From Faecalibacterium sp. CAG:1138 (GTDB taxonomy: Bacteria > Bacillota > Clostridia > Christensenellales > CAG-917): a DNA stretch of 64,000 bases. Numbering within the stretch: the first letter of the stretch is position 1; each line of letters opens with the position of its first letter. Under the pieces are notes generated by a model. The model searched no databases, was not told the origin of the DNA, and saw nothing but the letters and a program-made list of their open reading frames with translations. Both the position numbers and the translations under genes were made by a program. The DNA lies in the NCBI GenBank assembly GCA_000434675.1, contig HF988637.1, positions 40,105-104,104 of the forward strand. The letters run 5' to 3'. Below are positions 37,393-46,817 of this stretch, one piece after another.

Positions 37393-39177
37393 ATGGCAAA
37401 AGTTCTTGAAAGAAAAAAAGTCAACGACCGCTACAAATGGAAGGTCTCTCACATTGTTGAAAACGACGAAGTCTGGAACGAGAAGTTTCAGGCAATCGTG
37501 GCGGAATTTCAGATTCTCCCGACCTACAAAGGCAAGCTCGGCGACGACGCCACTTTGCTGGAGTTTTTGAAAAAACAGGACGAACTGACCATCGAATTGA
37601 TCAAACTGTACCTCTACGCGCACATGAATTCCGACGCGGACACCAGAGACGACAACTATCAGCAAATGCAACGTCGCATTCAGTCGGCGCTCGTTATGAT
37701 TTCCAGCTCCTTAAGCTTTGTGGAAACGGAAATCTGCCTGCGCTCGGAACAGCAGCTTCTGGCGCTTTCCGAAAAGCCGGAATTTTCGGACTACAGCTAT
37801 ATGCTCGAAAAACTCGCCAAGGACAAAAAACACGTTCTTTCGGAGGAAGTGGAAAAGGTTCTGGCGGACGTAGGCAGCTTTTCGGGCGGATTCAGGGAAG
37901 CTTTCTCGATGTTCGACAACGCAGACGTTAAATTCAAAAAAATCACCATCGACGGCGTCGAAACCGAAATGAGCCACGGCGTGTACGGCTACGCTCTGCA
38001 ATGCGCCGATCAGGCAACCCGTCAGGCGGCTTTCGAAAGCATGTTCGGCGCTTATAAGGATCATATCAACACCATCGCGGCGCTCTACGGAAACCACGTC
38101 AAAAAGGACGCTTTCTACGCAAAAACCAAAAAATACGACAGCTGTCTGTCGATGGCGTTGGAGCAAAACGACGTCGATCCTGCGGCATACGAAAACCTTA
38201 TCAAAATGGTGGACGAAAACTGCAAATACATGCACAAATATATGGCTTTCAGAAAGAAGGCTTTGGGCGTAGAGAAGCTGAATATGTGGGATTTGCACAC
38301 CTCCATCGTCAAGGACGTGGACATTGCCGTTCCTTACGAAAAGGCTTACAAAATGGTCAAAGAGGCTTTGAAACCGCTTGGCGAAGAATATCAGGGACTT
38401 CTGACCGAAGCCTACGAAAACGGCTGGATTGACGTTTGCGAAACCAAAGGCAAGAGAAGCGGCGCTTACAGCACTTCAACCTACGGTTGCCACCCGTTCG
38501 TTTTGCTTAACTATCAGCAGACGAGCCACGACATTTTCACCATCGCTCACGAACTCGGCCACGCTATGCACAGCCACTACAGCCAGGAAAATCAGCCGTT
38601 TTCAAAGAGCGACTACGTCATTTTCGTTGCCGAAATCGCCAGCACCGTGAACGAAGTTCTGATGCTTAAGTACCTCATTTCCAAAACCAAAGACGTGGAA
38701 ATGAAAAAATATCTGCTCAGCTACTACCTCGACATGTTCCGCACCACGCTGTTCAGACAAACCATGTTTGCCGAATTCGAACTCGAGGCTCACAAGCTGG
38801 CCGAGGCCGACGCTCCTATCACCGCAAACGCTTTGAGCGAGATTTACTATAACCTTAACAAAAAATACTACGGCAAAGCGGTTACCCACAACGACCTCAT
38901 CAGATACGAATGGGCGCGTATTCCGCACTTCTACACCAGCTTCTACGTCTATCAGTACGCAACCGGCATCACGGCGGCAATCTCCATTGCAAACAACATT
39001 TTGAAGAACGGAGAAAAGGCGTTTAAGGGCTACAAACAGTTCCTTTCCGCAGGCGGCAGCATGCCTCCTATCGAAATTCTTAAACTCGCGGGCGTGGATC
39101 TCACCACCGAGGAGCCGTTTAAGGTTGCGATGAAAGAATTCAAGGATACCTTGAACGAACTTATCAAAATATATTGA
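37393..39177 (+). CDS. pepF: M3-family oligoendopeptidase (PepF-like)
   Basis: A 594-residue zinc metallopeptidase that cleaves short peptides in the cytoplasm. The zinc motif is IAHELGHAMHSHYS (HExxH, about residues 385-398), with the third ligand Glu in VAEIASTVNEVL about 25 residues later. The N-terminal helical domain and C-terminal IPHFYTSFYVYQYATGITAA segment fit PepF-type enzymes of about 600 residues. AAAGGAGAT site. Translation of the downstream lipoprotein starts inside its stop codon. Confidence 0.93.
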   Translation: MAKVLERKKVNDRYKWKVSHIVENDEVWNEKFQAIVAEFQILPTYKGKLGDDATLLEFLKKQDELTIELIKLYLYAHMNSDADTRDDNYQQMQRRIQSALVMISSSLSFVETEICLRSEQQLLALSEKPEFSDYSYMLEKLAKDKKHVLSEEVEKVLADVGSFSGGFREAFSMFDNADVKFKKITIDGVETEMSHGVYGYALQCADQATRQAAFESMFGAYKDHINTIAALYGNHVKKDAFYAKTKKYDSCLSMALEQNDVDPAAYENLIKMVDENCKYMHKYMAFRKKALGVEKLNMWDLHTSIVKDVDIAVPYEKAYKMVKEALKPLGEEYQGLLTEAYENGWIDVCETKGKRSGAYSTSTYGCHPFVLLNYQQTSHDIFTIAHELGHAMHSHYSQENQPFSKSDYVIFVAEIASTVNEVLMLKYLISKTKDVEMKKYLLSYYLDMFRTTLFRQTMFAEFELEAHKLAEADAPITANALSEIYYNLNKKYYGKAVTHNDLIRYEWARIPHFYTSFYVYQYATGITAAISIANNILKNGEKAFKGYKQFLSAGGSMPPIEILKLAGVDLTTEEPFKVAMKEFKDTLNELIKIY

Positions 39178-39905
39178 AAACGTCAAAAAAACTGAAATTT
39201 TTCGCGCTTGCGGCGCTGCTGACGCTTTTTGCGCTCACGGCCGCGGGCTGCGCGGAAATTACTTTCCGTTACACCGACGACGGAGTGAAAAAATATCAGA
39301 CGGTAACGGTTAAAATCGACGGGGAGTATCTCGAACGGAACGGCTACGACAAAACGGAAGTGCTTTCCGCGGTTTCGGACGCTTTTTTGGAAGAGGGCTA
39401 CGAAACGGAAATCGTAGAGAAAAGCGACACCGTCATCGCAAAACTGGAGCTGACCGAAGACCACGAAGGCATCGTAGGTTCGGGCTACGTCGAGGACAGG
39501 GTTACGGAGAAAAAACGCTTTTTCTACACCGATTTCGTGCACGAAGGGCACACCGCGTTTTCGCCGTCGGAGGACGGAGTTTACAACTACGTCTATTTCA
39601 CCGTTCTGCAAAAGAGCTTGCAAATTTCGGGCGGGCAGGATATAATAGAAATCGACAAATTGAAGATTTATTTCGAATACGCCACGATTTTCCGTCAGAC
39701 CTTTGCCGAAAACGGCGAGGAATACTTTGACGGCGAGCTTAAGGTTCTGCGTTACGACACGTCCTCGGACGCCGCCGTAACGTACAGATACCGTCGGTTC
39801 GACAGGTGGGCATGGTACGGCACGCTTGCCGCGGTTTCCGTGGCGTTCGCGACGTGGATTGTCATCGCCAAAATCAAAAAAACCAAAATTAAAAAATCGA
39901 TCTGA
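39174..39905 (+). CDS. Lipoprotein with C-terminal membrane helix, unknown function
   Basis: A 243-residue protein starting at a TTG that overlaps the pepF TGA with no separate ribosome binding site. The N-terminus is a lipoprotein signal (FALAALLTLFALTAAGC, lipobox about residues 23-26). The body is beta-rich with no known domain. A second membrane helix occurs near the end (WAWYGTLAAVSVAFATWIVI), followed by a basic tail KIKKTKIKKS. A lipidated N-terminus plus a C-terminal anchor is unusual. Confidence 0.7.
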   Translation: MKTSKKLKFFALAALLTLFALTAAGCAEITFRYTDDGVKKYQTVTVKIDGEYLERNGYDKTEVLSAVSDAFLEEGYETEIVEKSDTVIAKLELTEDHEGIVGSGYVEDRVTEKKRFFYTDFVHEGHTAFSPSEDGVYNYVYFTVLQKSLQISGGQDIIEIDKLKIYFEYATIFRQTFAENGEEYFDGELKVLRYDTSSDAAVTYRYRRFDRWAWYGTLAAVSVAFATWIVIAKIKKTKIKKSI

Positions 39906-39926
39906 CAAACGTCAGGGGAGGACAAA

Positions 39927-41657
39927 ATGCCAAAGAATACAAACGCCAACAAAGTGGTTACGGCAAAACAGCTTCCGTACAACAGCGCAAACGAAGCCGC
40001 GCTTTTGGGTTGCTTTTTAATCGACGGAGAAGTGTGCAACGACCTCGTTTCGGGCATCAACGCAAACTACTTTTTCATCGAGGCGCACAAAAATATCTAC
40101 GACGCCTGTTTTTCGCTCTATAAGGAAGGCAAGCCGGTTGACATCGTAACCGTCAGCGACTGGTTGGAAAAAGCGGGCAAGCTGGAGCAATCGGGCGGTA
40201 TGGAATATCTTTACAACATCACCGAAAACATTGCTTCGTCCGTCGGCGCAAAAACCTACCTTGACAACATCTATCGCGACTATCTGACTAGGCGCGTCAT
40301 TCGTTGCGGCGTGGACATTTCGGAGTACGGCTATCGTTCGGAAAGCGGCGAAGCCGCTTTGAGAAACGCCGAAAGATGCGTGTTCGACATTTCGGAAAGT
40401 CTGGACAAATCCGATCTGGAGCAAATTTCCACGGTCAGCAATCTTGCCTACGACCGCATCGAAAGGATTCAGAAAGGGCATCTGGACGACAAGGGACTTT
40501 CCACGGGCTTTGACAACGTGGACGAGCTTATCGGCGGTCTGAGGCCGGGGACCTTCAACCTTATCGCGGCGCGTCCGGGCGTCGGCAAAACGGCGTTTGC
40601 CTTGAGCGTGGCCACCCACCTCGGCGTCGGCGAAGGCAAGCATATCGCCATTTTCAACCTCGAAATGAGCAAGCAAGAGCTTGTCGGACGTATGCTTACG
40701 CAGCTTTCGGGCATACCTAAAAAATATCAGGAAACGCCGAGAGCGCTTGCTCCGTCGCAGATTAAGAAGCTTTACGAGGTCAACGTCGCTTTGGGAAACA
40801 GCGAAATCTACATAGACGTCAGCGTCGAAAACACGCCTGCGTCTATACTTTCCAAGTGCAGAAGAATGAAGGTTCAGCACGGTCTGGATCTGGTCATAAT
40901 AGACTATTTGCAGCTTATGAGCTCGGAAAACGCCGCCGACAGAAGAGAAGGCAGACAACAGGAAGTTTCCGACATGAGCCGCAACATCAAAAAGTACGCC
41001 AAAGAATTGGACGTGCCGTTTTTGGTGCTGTCCCAGCTTAACCGCGCGGGCGAAGTAAGGGGAGGCGAGCCGAAGCTTTCGGATCTTAGAGAATCGGGCA
41101 GTATCGAGCAGGACGCCGACTTCGTCGCATTTTTGCAGCGCTACAATCCTGCCGAGCAAAACGGCGAAAACGTGCCGGCTGCAAAAGCGGTGCAATCGGT
41201 GTACAGCGTGCCGAACGTGGTGGAAATGTACGTCAAGAAAAACCGCCACGGAGAACTTGGGAAACTTGCTTTCGAATGGCAGGGACATCTGCAAAGATTC
41301 GTGCCTATCGAGGTGCCTGATTCGGACAACTACAAGCCTGTTTTGAAGCAATCCGAAAAAGAGGATAAACCACCGAAAGCCACTGATGAAACGCCGAAAA
41401 TGCCTGAAAAAGTGGCGATTTTGCAAAAACCACAAACCTCTGCGGACATTTCGGCAGACGCCGAAATCGTGCTTAAACCGGTTGTGGACGACGCGCCTTT
41501 CGACGTGGCGGAAGACGCCGCGGCGGACGTTCCGTTCCCGACCGACAGCGACTTTTCGGAGGAAACCTTCGACACCTTCGACGAAGCTTCGTTCGGCTCG
41601 GTTTTCGACGACGAAAACCTAAAGCCCGTGACTGACGACGGCGATATAGAATTCTGA
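39927..41657 (+). CDS. dnaB: Replicative DNA helicase DnaB
   Basis: A 576-residue RecA-fold hexameric helicase of the replication fork. The N-terminal domain starts PYNSANEAALLGCFLIDGEV. Walker A is AARPGVGKTAFALS (about residues 212-225), Walker B is DLVIIDYLQLMS, and the C-terminal motif SQLNRAGEVRGGEPKLSDLR ends in ESGSIEQDADFV. The conserved protein ends near residue 470. About 105 further residues form an acidic, Pro/Thr/Asp-rich, probably disordered tail (SEKEDKPPKATDETPKMPEK onward) not found in Bacillus DnaC/DnaB. GGGGAGGAC site. Confidence 0.94.
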   Translation: MPKNTNANKVVTAKQLPYNSANEAALLGCFLIDGEVCNDLVSGINANYFFIEAHKNIYDACFSLYKEGKPVDIVTVSDWLEKAGKLEQSGGMEYLYNITENIASSVGAKTYLDNIYRDYLTRRVIRCGVDISEYGYRSESGEAALRNAERCVFDISESLDKSDLEQISTVSNLAYDRIERIQKGHLDDKGLSTGFDNVDELIGGLRPGTFNLIAARPGVGKTAFALSVATHLGVGEGKHIAIFNLEMSKQELVGRMLTQLSGIPKKYQETPRALAPSQIKKLYEVNVALGNSEIYIDVSVENTPASILSKCRRMKVQHGLDLVIIDYLQLMSSENAADRREGRQQEVSDMSRNIKKYAKELDVPFLVLSQLNRAGEVRGGEPKLSDLRESGSIEQDADFVAFLQRYNPAEQNGENVPAAKAVQSVYSVPNVVEMYVKKNRHGELGKLAFEWQGHLQRFVPIEVPDSDNYKPVLKQSEKEDKPPKATDETPKMPEKVAILQKPQTSADISADAEIVLKPVVDDAPFDVAEDAAADVPFPTDSDFSEETFDTFDEASFGSVFDDENLKPVTDDGDIEF

Positions 41658-41662
41658 TTTTT

Positions 41663-41692
41663 GCGGCGACATAGTGTCGCCGCTATTTTTTT
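41663..41692 (+). terminator. Intrinsic terminator after dnaB
   Basis: GCGGCGACA-TAG-TGTCGCCGC is a perfect nine-base stem (41663-41683) followed by a tract of seven T after TA. Confidence 0.92.
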
Positions 41693-41727
41693 GGCATACC
41701 GAAAAATTTGACGGAATATGCTTTACT

Positions 41728-41985
41728 ATGTTTGACGTAAAAATTTCGGATATTCTAAAAAGAGCGGGCGAAGATTTTTGCCCGTCTAAGGTTTCGCTTG
41801 CGGGAAATCGCGTTGCGCTAGTGGAGGGGCAGAAGGGGATTTTGTCCTTTTCGGACGTTTCGGTGAAATTCAAAATGCCCGACGGCACTCTGGAGGTGTC
41901 GGGCGAAAAACTGGTTATCGAAGAAATTTCAAAAACCGCGGCCATAGTGTCGGGGAAGATTTCGGGAGTTTTTTATGAAAGGTAA
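41728..41985 (+). CDS. yqfC: YabP/YqfC-family sporulation protein YqfC
   Basis: An 85-residue protein of the YabP/YqfC sporulation family: KISDILKRAGEDFCPSKVSL, GQKGILSFSDVSVKFKMPDG, EVSGEKLVIEEISK. The next gene is yqfD, the usual partner, which settles the call. The start at 41728 follows the dnaB terminator and has only a weak GGA. An in-frame GTG at 41674 lies inside that terminator and is rejected. Expression under mother-cell sigma-E is expected from Bacillus, but no clear promoter was placed. Overlaps yqfD by 11 bases. Confidence 0.85.
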   Translation: MFDVKISDILKRAGEDFCPSKVSLAGNRVALVEGQKGILSFSDVSVKFKMPDGTLEVSGEKLVIEEISKTAAIVSGKISGVFYER

Positions 41986-43087
41986 AAACCTCGTTTGCTT
42001 TGAAATTTTCGAGCTTAATCACGGGCGTATTCTGTCAAAAATCAGGGCAGAGGGAATTTACGTCGAAAAGGCCGTTTCCAAGGGCAGAAGTCTGCTGGTT
42101 TATTGTCGAAAAAAACAGTTGTCAAATATTATTGCTTTATTTGACAGAATGTGTTATAATTATAAATCGGTGGAGTATGAAAGCTCCGTCGGCAGACTTT
42201 TAAGGCGCGTCAAATCGGGCGGGATATTTGCCGCCGCGGCCGTTTACGCCGCGCTGGCGCTTTACGCAAACGGACTTGTGCTTGACGTCAACGTCAGGTC
42301 GGAAACCGTTCCGAGGACGGAGGTTGTCGAAGTTCTGAAAAACCTCGGCGTCGAAGAAGGGAAGCGCCTCACCGTTTCCGAAACGGAAATGGAAAACGCC
42401 ATAATAAAAAATATCGACGGCGTGTCGTTTGCAAGCGTCAAAAAGTCGGGTTGCAGACTGAACGTTACGGTGAAGGAAAGTCTGGACGGCGAACGATTTT
42501 TCGACTTTGACAAAAGCGTGATCCGCGCGTCGAAAAGCGCGGTGGTTACGAGGGTTATAGTCTGGTCGGGGACGGCCGAGTGCTCCGTCGGGAAAGCCGT
42601 GAAAGAGGGCGACGTCCTCATCGGCGGCTACTACACGGTCGGCGACGAAAAAGTGGGGACGGCGGCGTCCGGCGAGGTTTACGGCAAGTGCTATTTCACC
42701 GCCGAAACCTTTTACGGACCGAACGTCAAAACCGCAAGGCGCACGGGGCGGTCGAGGAAAAAGACCTTTCTGTCGTTTTTCGGCAAAAAGCAGGCGAGTT
42801 TCGATCCGGGCTTTCAGTCTTACGAAACGGTGATTACCGAAAAAACCGCGGGCATATTTTTGCCGTACAAATACGTTACCGTGGAGTGCTTCGAAACGGA
42901 ATACGTTTTGCCTGCGCCGGATTTCGAGGTTGTAAGAGAGCGGCTTGAGCAGGAGGCTATGGCCCTTTGCTCGCAAAAAATTCCGCCGTCCGCGATCGTT
43001 TCGGGCGGGTGGACGGAAGTTAGAAAAGTTATGGACGGCTACGTCGTCAGGGCTACCGTGGAAGCGGAAATGCGCATTGACTCGTAG
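41975..43087 (+). CDS. yqfD: Sporulation protein YqfD
   Basis: A 370-residue membrane protein of the YqfD family (SpoIV-like stage, mother cell). It has an N-terminal cytoplasmic domain (LNHGRILSKIRAEGIYVEKA), a membrane helix around residues 81-98 (GIFAAAAVYAALALYANGLV), and a long external domain containing VLKNLGVEEGKRLTVSE and a KAVKEGDVLIGGYYTVGDEK loop like RIP/DUF-type beta domains. It overlaps yqfC. In Bacillus phoH follows; here it is missing. Confidence 0.9.
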   Translation: MKGKNLVCFEIFELNHGRILSKIRAEGIYVEKAVSKGRSLLVYCRKKQLSNIIALFDRMCYNYKSVEYESSVGRLLRRVKSGGIFAAAAVYAALALYANGLVLDVNVRSETVPRTEVVEVLKNLGVEEGKRLTVSETEMENAIIKNIDGVSFASVKKSGCRLNVTVKESLDGERFFDFDKSVIRASKSAVVTRVIVWSGTAECSVGKAVKEGDVLIGGYYTVGDEKVGTAASGEVYGKCYFTAETFYGPNVKTARRTGRSRKKTFLSFFGKKQASFDPGFQSYETVITEKTAGIFLPYKYVTVECFETEYVLPAPDFEVVRERLEQEAMALCSQKIPPSAIVSGGWTEVRKVMDGYVVRATVEAEMRIDS

Positions 43088-43111
43088 CGACAAAAAACAT
43101 AAGGAGAAAAA

Positions 43112-44551
43112 ATGGAAAACACTTCGTTAAAAACGACGGGCAAAGACTTTGTCAAAACGTTTTTGCTGAGCCTGTTTCTGATCTGCGTCTTCGCGGGGCT
43201 TCTGACGACTTTCGTCGCGGCCTGGTACGGGGCGACGCCGGCGGAAGGGTTCGGGTCGGACAAGTTTTTCGAAAACATGGCGCTGTTTGCGATAATGGCG
43301 TTCATATTCGTTGCGGTGTACGCTTACATGCACTATTTCGAAGCAAAGCACCTCACCGTGAAGAATATGACCATCGTCTATCTCAACATGGTGCTTGCCA
43401 TAGTGATAAGCTGCATTTGCTCGGATATGCTGAACATTTACGTTATGCCTATTCAGCTTTGCGCGATTATGGTGTGCCTGCTGGTGGCTCCGGGCGTTGC
43501 CGCGGTGTCCAACATTTCGCTTGTGCCGCTGATGCTTATCATATTTTTCGTCAAGGCTCCGTATTCGTCGGAGACCATGGCCGCCGTGGTGGCCAGCGTT
43601 TTCTGCGGCTGTATAGGCGGCTTCGTGCTGCTGTATCTCGGCTCGCTGAGGCTGACGAGGATGAAATTTATCGGGGCAGGCATGGGCGTAGGCTTTTTGT
43701 TCGCGCCGTTCTCGGCGATACTTACCCTTGCTTTGGGGCAACGCGGTTCGGAAATTCTGTCGAACGCTTTGTGGGTTGTGGTGTCAAACTCCGTGGCGAT
43801 AATTTTGCAAATGCCGCTGGTGCCTATTTTCGAAACCGTTTTCAACGCGGTTACCGATTATAAGCTGGACGAGCTTTGCAGCTATTCCAGCCCGCTTATA
43901 AAACGGCTTTCCGAGGAGGCTCCGGGAACCTTCAATCACAGCGTAATCGTTGGCAATCTGGCCGAAAAATGCGCGCTCGCCATAGGCGAAAACACTCACA
44001 TGGCAAGGGCGGCGGCCTACTATCACGACGTGGGCAAATTGAAATCGCCGGCGTTCTTCATCGAAAATCAGGCGGGCGGACACAACCCGCACGACGACCT
44101 CATTCCGGACGTCAGCGTGTCGGTTATTTCCAAACACACCAAAAACGGCGCGCAGATAATTCGAGAAAATCGTTTGCCGGAGGAACTGGCCAAGGTCGCT
44201 TTGGAGCATCACGGCACCACGCCTATCAAAGCCTTCTATTATAAGGCCTTAAAGCTCACCGACGGCGGCGGACTGGACGACGATATGTATCGTTACGACG
44301 GGCCTAAACCTTCCACCAAAATCGCGGCTATCATCATGATATGCGACTCGGTCGAGGCGGCGGCAAGGGCAATGAATCTGCATAGGCCTGAAGAAATCGA
44401 GGATCTTGCAAGGAAAATCGTGAACGAAAGGATAAACGACGGTCAGTTCGACGAATGCGACATCACGATGAGCGACCTTTCGAAAATCATCGAGGCAATC
44501 GTGTCGGTGCTGGCAGGCGCATTCCACACCAGAGTGGAGTACAAAAAATAG
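43112..44551 (+). CDS. pgpH: Cyclic-di-AMP phosphodiesterase PgpH-like 7TM-HD protein, short form
   Basis: A 479-residue protein with about seven to eight transmembrane helices (residues 10 to about 235) and a cytoplasmic HD domain. The metal-binding sequence is visible: GTFNHSVIVGNLAEKCALAI, YYHDVGKLKSPAFFIENQ (HD), HTKNGAQI and ALEHHGTTP. PgpH/YqfF hydrolyses cyclic di-AMP. Typical members are over 700 residues because of an N-terminal extracellular 7TMR-HDED domain, which is absent here. Position between yqfD and ybeY matches yqfF. AAGGAGAAAAA site. Confidence 0.85.
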   Translation: MENTSLKTTGKDFVKTFLLSLFLICVFAGLLTTFVAAWYGATPAEGFGSDKFFENMALFAIMAFIFVAVYAYMHYFEAKHLTVKNMTIVYLNMVLAIVISCICSDMLNIYVMPIQLCAIMVCLLVAPGVAAVSNISLVPLMLIIFFVKAPYSSETMAAVVASVFCGCIGGFVLLYLGSLRLTRMKFIGAGMGVGFLFAPFSAILTLALGQRGSEILSNALWVVVSNSVAIILQMPLVPIFETVFNAVTDYKLDELCSYSSPLIKRLSEEAPGTFNHSVIVGNLAEKCALAIGENTHMARAAAYYHDVGKLKSPAFFIENQAGGHNPHDDLIPDVSVSVISKHTKNGAQIIRENRLPEELAKVALEHHGTTPIKAFYYKALKLTDGGGLDDDMYRYDGPKPSTKIAAIIMICDSVEAAARAMNLHRPEEIEDLARKIVNERINDGQFDECDITMSDLSKIIEAIVSVLAGAFHTRVEYKK

Positions 44552-44552
44552 T

Positions 44553-45026
44553 ATGATAAATTTCTACAACACACCTGAAAAACAACAAAAGCTTATGAAG
44601 GCGGTTTATAGAGCCGCCCTCAAACATTTTTCGCAGCCTGACATCTTTTCGGTTGAAATCGAAATCGTTTCGGCGGACGAAATCCGCGAGGTGAACAAAA
44701 ACGAAAGGGGAGTGGACAAGGTTACCGACGTTTTGTCGTTTCCGACGCTCGTCATAAAAAGCCTGCCCGTAACCAAAAAACAGTTTCCGACGGACATCGA
44801 CTACGAAAGCGGCAAGCTTATGCTCGGCGACATCATAATCTGCTATGAAAAAGTCAGGGAGCAGGCCGCCGAATACGGTCATTCGGAGGAAAGGGAAGCG
44901 GCGTATCTGACTTTGCACGGAATTTTGCATCTTCTGGGCTTCGATCACATCGAGGACGAGGACAGAGTCGTTATGCGCAAACACGAAGAAGAAATTTTGA
45001 ATTCGCTCGGAATAACGCGAGACTAA
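44553..45026 (+). CDS. ybeY: Endoribonuclease YbeY
   Basis: A 157-residue zinc endoribonuclease for 16S rRNA 3'-end maturation and quality control. The zinc motif HGILHLLGFDH (HxxxHxxxxxH, about residues 122-132) is complete, preceded by DKVTDVLSFP and MLGDIIIC. It begins one base after pgpH. Start-proximal ribosome binding site is weak (GGAG about 16 bases upstream), so coupling is likely. Confidence 0.93.
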   Translation: MINFYNTPEKQQKLMKAVYRAALKHFSQPDIFSVEIEIVSADEIREVNKNERGVDKVTDVLSFPTLVIKSLPVTKKQFPTDIDYESGKLMLGDIIICYEKVREQAAEYGHSEEREAAYLTLHGILHLLGFDHIEDEDRVVMRKHEEEILNSLGITRD

Positions 45027-45040
45027 CTTAAGAGGACATT

Positions 45041-45934
45041 ATGAAATCGGGTTTTATCACAGTGGTCGGCAAGCCTAACGCCGGAAAATCCACGCTTGTA
45101 AACGCGCTCGTCGGGGAGAAAGTGGCAATCGTTTCCTGGCGCCCGCAAACCACTAGAAACAAAATTACGGGCATTATGCACGGCGACGGCTATCAGGCTA
45201 TCTTTTTGGATACACCGGGGCTGCATACCGCCAAAAACCACCTCGGCGATTATATGATGAAGAGCGTCAAATCGGCGTTAAACGACGTTGACGCCGTTTG
45301 CTACGTCGTGAACGCCGAAAAAGGCATGGACGACTATGACGCCGACTATATTCGAAAAAGCGTGAAAAGCGGCACCAAAACGCTCGTCGTGGTCAACAAA
45401 ATCGACGCGGTCGCGCCGGAAAACGTGCTTGCAGTTCTTGCCAAGCTCACAGAAATCGAAGGGCTTTACTCCGTGGTTCCCGTCAGCGCAAAACGCGGCG
45501 ACGCCGTGGACGAACTGAGGGACGTCATCGTCAAAATGCTGCCGGAGGGAGAAGAGTATTACCCCGACGACGTTTTCACCGATCGCTCGGTGAGGTTTAT
45601 GGCGGCGGAAATCATCAGAGAAAAGGCGCTTAAACTGCTGGATAAGGAAATTCCTTACGGCATCGGCGTGTACGTCAACAAGTTCGAAACTCGCCCCGAC
45701 GGCCTCGTAACCGACGTGGACGCCGACATTATCTGCGAAAAACAGAGCCACAAAGCCATCATCATCGGAAAGAAGGGCGAAATGCTCAAACGCATTGCCA
45801 CCGAAGCCAGAAAGGACATCGAAGAAATGCTTGACGGCAAGGTCTATCTGACGCTGTGGGTGAGGGTGAAAGAAGAGTGGCGCGACAGCGATTTTATGCT
45901 CAAAGAACTGGGCTACGATTCCACCGATCTGTAA
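45041..45934 (+). CDS. era: GTPase Era
   Basis: A 297-residue GTPase binding the 16S rRNA 3' end during 30S assembly. G motifs: VVGKPNAGKSTLVNALVGEK (G1), ITGIMHGD (G2 region), FLDTPGLH (G3), VVNKIDAV (G4). The C-terminal KH domain ends KAIIIGKKGEMLKRIATEAR. Full length. It follows ybeY by 14 bases. Confidence 0.96.
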   Translation: MKSGFITVVGKPNAGKSTLVNALVGEKVAIVSWRPQTTRNKITGIMHGDGYQAIFLDTPGLHTAKNHLGDYMMKSVKSALNDVDAVCYVVNAEKGMDDYDADYIRKSVKSGTKTLVVVNKIDAVAPENVLAVLAKLTEIEGLYSVVPVSAKRGDAVDELRDVIVKMLPEGEEYYPDDVFTDRSVRFMAAEIIREKALKLLDKEIPYGIGVYVNKFETRPDGLVTDVDADIICEKQSHKAIIIGKKGEMLKRIATEARKDIEEMLDGKVYLTLWVRVKEEWRDSDFMLKELGYDSTDL

Positions 45935-45996
45935 AAATTTTTCAAACTTTTGAATAACTTTTCAAATTTTGCAGACGCTACTTTCGAGGTGATACT

Positions 45997-46107
45997 ATGG
46001 AAACCGAAAAAGTTATTTGGAAGCTGTTTGAAAAAACGGGAAATCCGTGCTACTACCGACTTTTTAAGGCGGTGGAAAAACAATCGAAAGACGACTTTAA
46101 CGAATAA
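45997..46107 (+). CDS. yqzL: YqzL-like small protein
   Basis: A 36-residue protein, too short for most ORF cut-offs. It reads METEKVIWKLFEKTGNPCYY, then RLFKAVEKQSKDDF, matching the YqzL family pattern (W-K-x-F-x-x-T-G-x-x-x-x-Y). In Bacillus yqzL also lies between era and recO. GAGGTGATACT is a good ribosome binding site, and the stop overlaps the recO start (TAATG). Function unknown. Confidence 0.8.
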   Translation: METEKVIWKLFEKTGNPCYYRLFKAVEKQSKDDFNE

Positions 46108-46817
46108 TGGAAGTTAAATTAAACGCGCTTTGCGTCAGAACGATAGATTATAGGGATAACGACAGATTGCTGTCGCTGTGCAGTGTGGAAGGCGGAAAAA
46201 TTCTTGCCAAAATCCGCGGCTGCAAGTCCCCCAAATCCAAACTTCGTTTTGCCGCAAGCCCTTTTTGCTTCGGGGAGTACATACTTAATTCTTCCCCGAG
46301 CGGACACTATACGGTGACTGGCTGTTCGGCGTACGATTGCTTTTCGGAACTGACTGCGGATATATCCAAATATTACGCGGGTTTTTTCGTTCTGGAGGTT
46401 ACGGAAAAGCTGTCGTCGGAAGACGTGGAAAGCACCGCAAAATTGGTTCTTAAAGCCGTGGAATGTCTGAAAGAACTTTGCTACGGCGACGACGAAAGGC
46501 CGGAAAAAACCTTGATAAAATACGTCAAGGACGTGCTTGCCGTTTCGGGTTACGAACTGAACACGGACGTTTGCGCGGTGAGCGGCAAACCGCTTTCGGG
46601 GAACGTGGGCTTCGACCTCGTGTCGGGCGGTTTCGTGAACAGGGAATACAAGACTGTCGACAACGTTACGGTGTCTGCCGCGGCTTTTCACGCTATAAAA
46701 GACGTAACGGACGCCGGCGAAGCGGAAGCGTCGGCGGCGTTTAGGGCGGTGGCCACCATTTTGTCCAGAGTAACCGGAATCAAGCTTTCAAATCTCGACG
46801 AATTTATGCGACTGTGA
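46107..46817 (+). CDS. recO: DNA repair protein RecO
   Basis: A 236-residue recombination mediator that loads RecA with RecF/RecR. The OB-fold start LCVRTIDYRDNDRLLSLCS and IRGCKSPKSKLRFAASPFCF, followed by FVLEVTEKLSSEDVE, fit the family. The C-terminal zinc site of many RecO proteins (four Cys) is reduced to one Cys in CAVSGKPLSGNVGFDLVSGG. Position after era and yqzL supports the call. Confidence 0.9.
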   Translation: MEVKLNALCVRTIDYRDNDRLLSLCSVEGGKILAKIRGCKSPKSKLRFAASPFCFGEYILNSSPSGHYTVTGCSAYDCFSELTADISKYYAGFFVLEVTEKLSSEDVESTAKLVLKAVECLKELCYGDDERPEKTLIKYVKDVLAVSGYELNTDVCAVSGKPLSGNVGFDLVSGGFVNREYKTVDNVTVSAAAFHAIKDVTDAGEAEASAAFRAVATILSRVTGIKLSNLDEFMRL

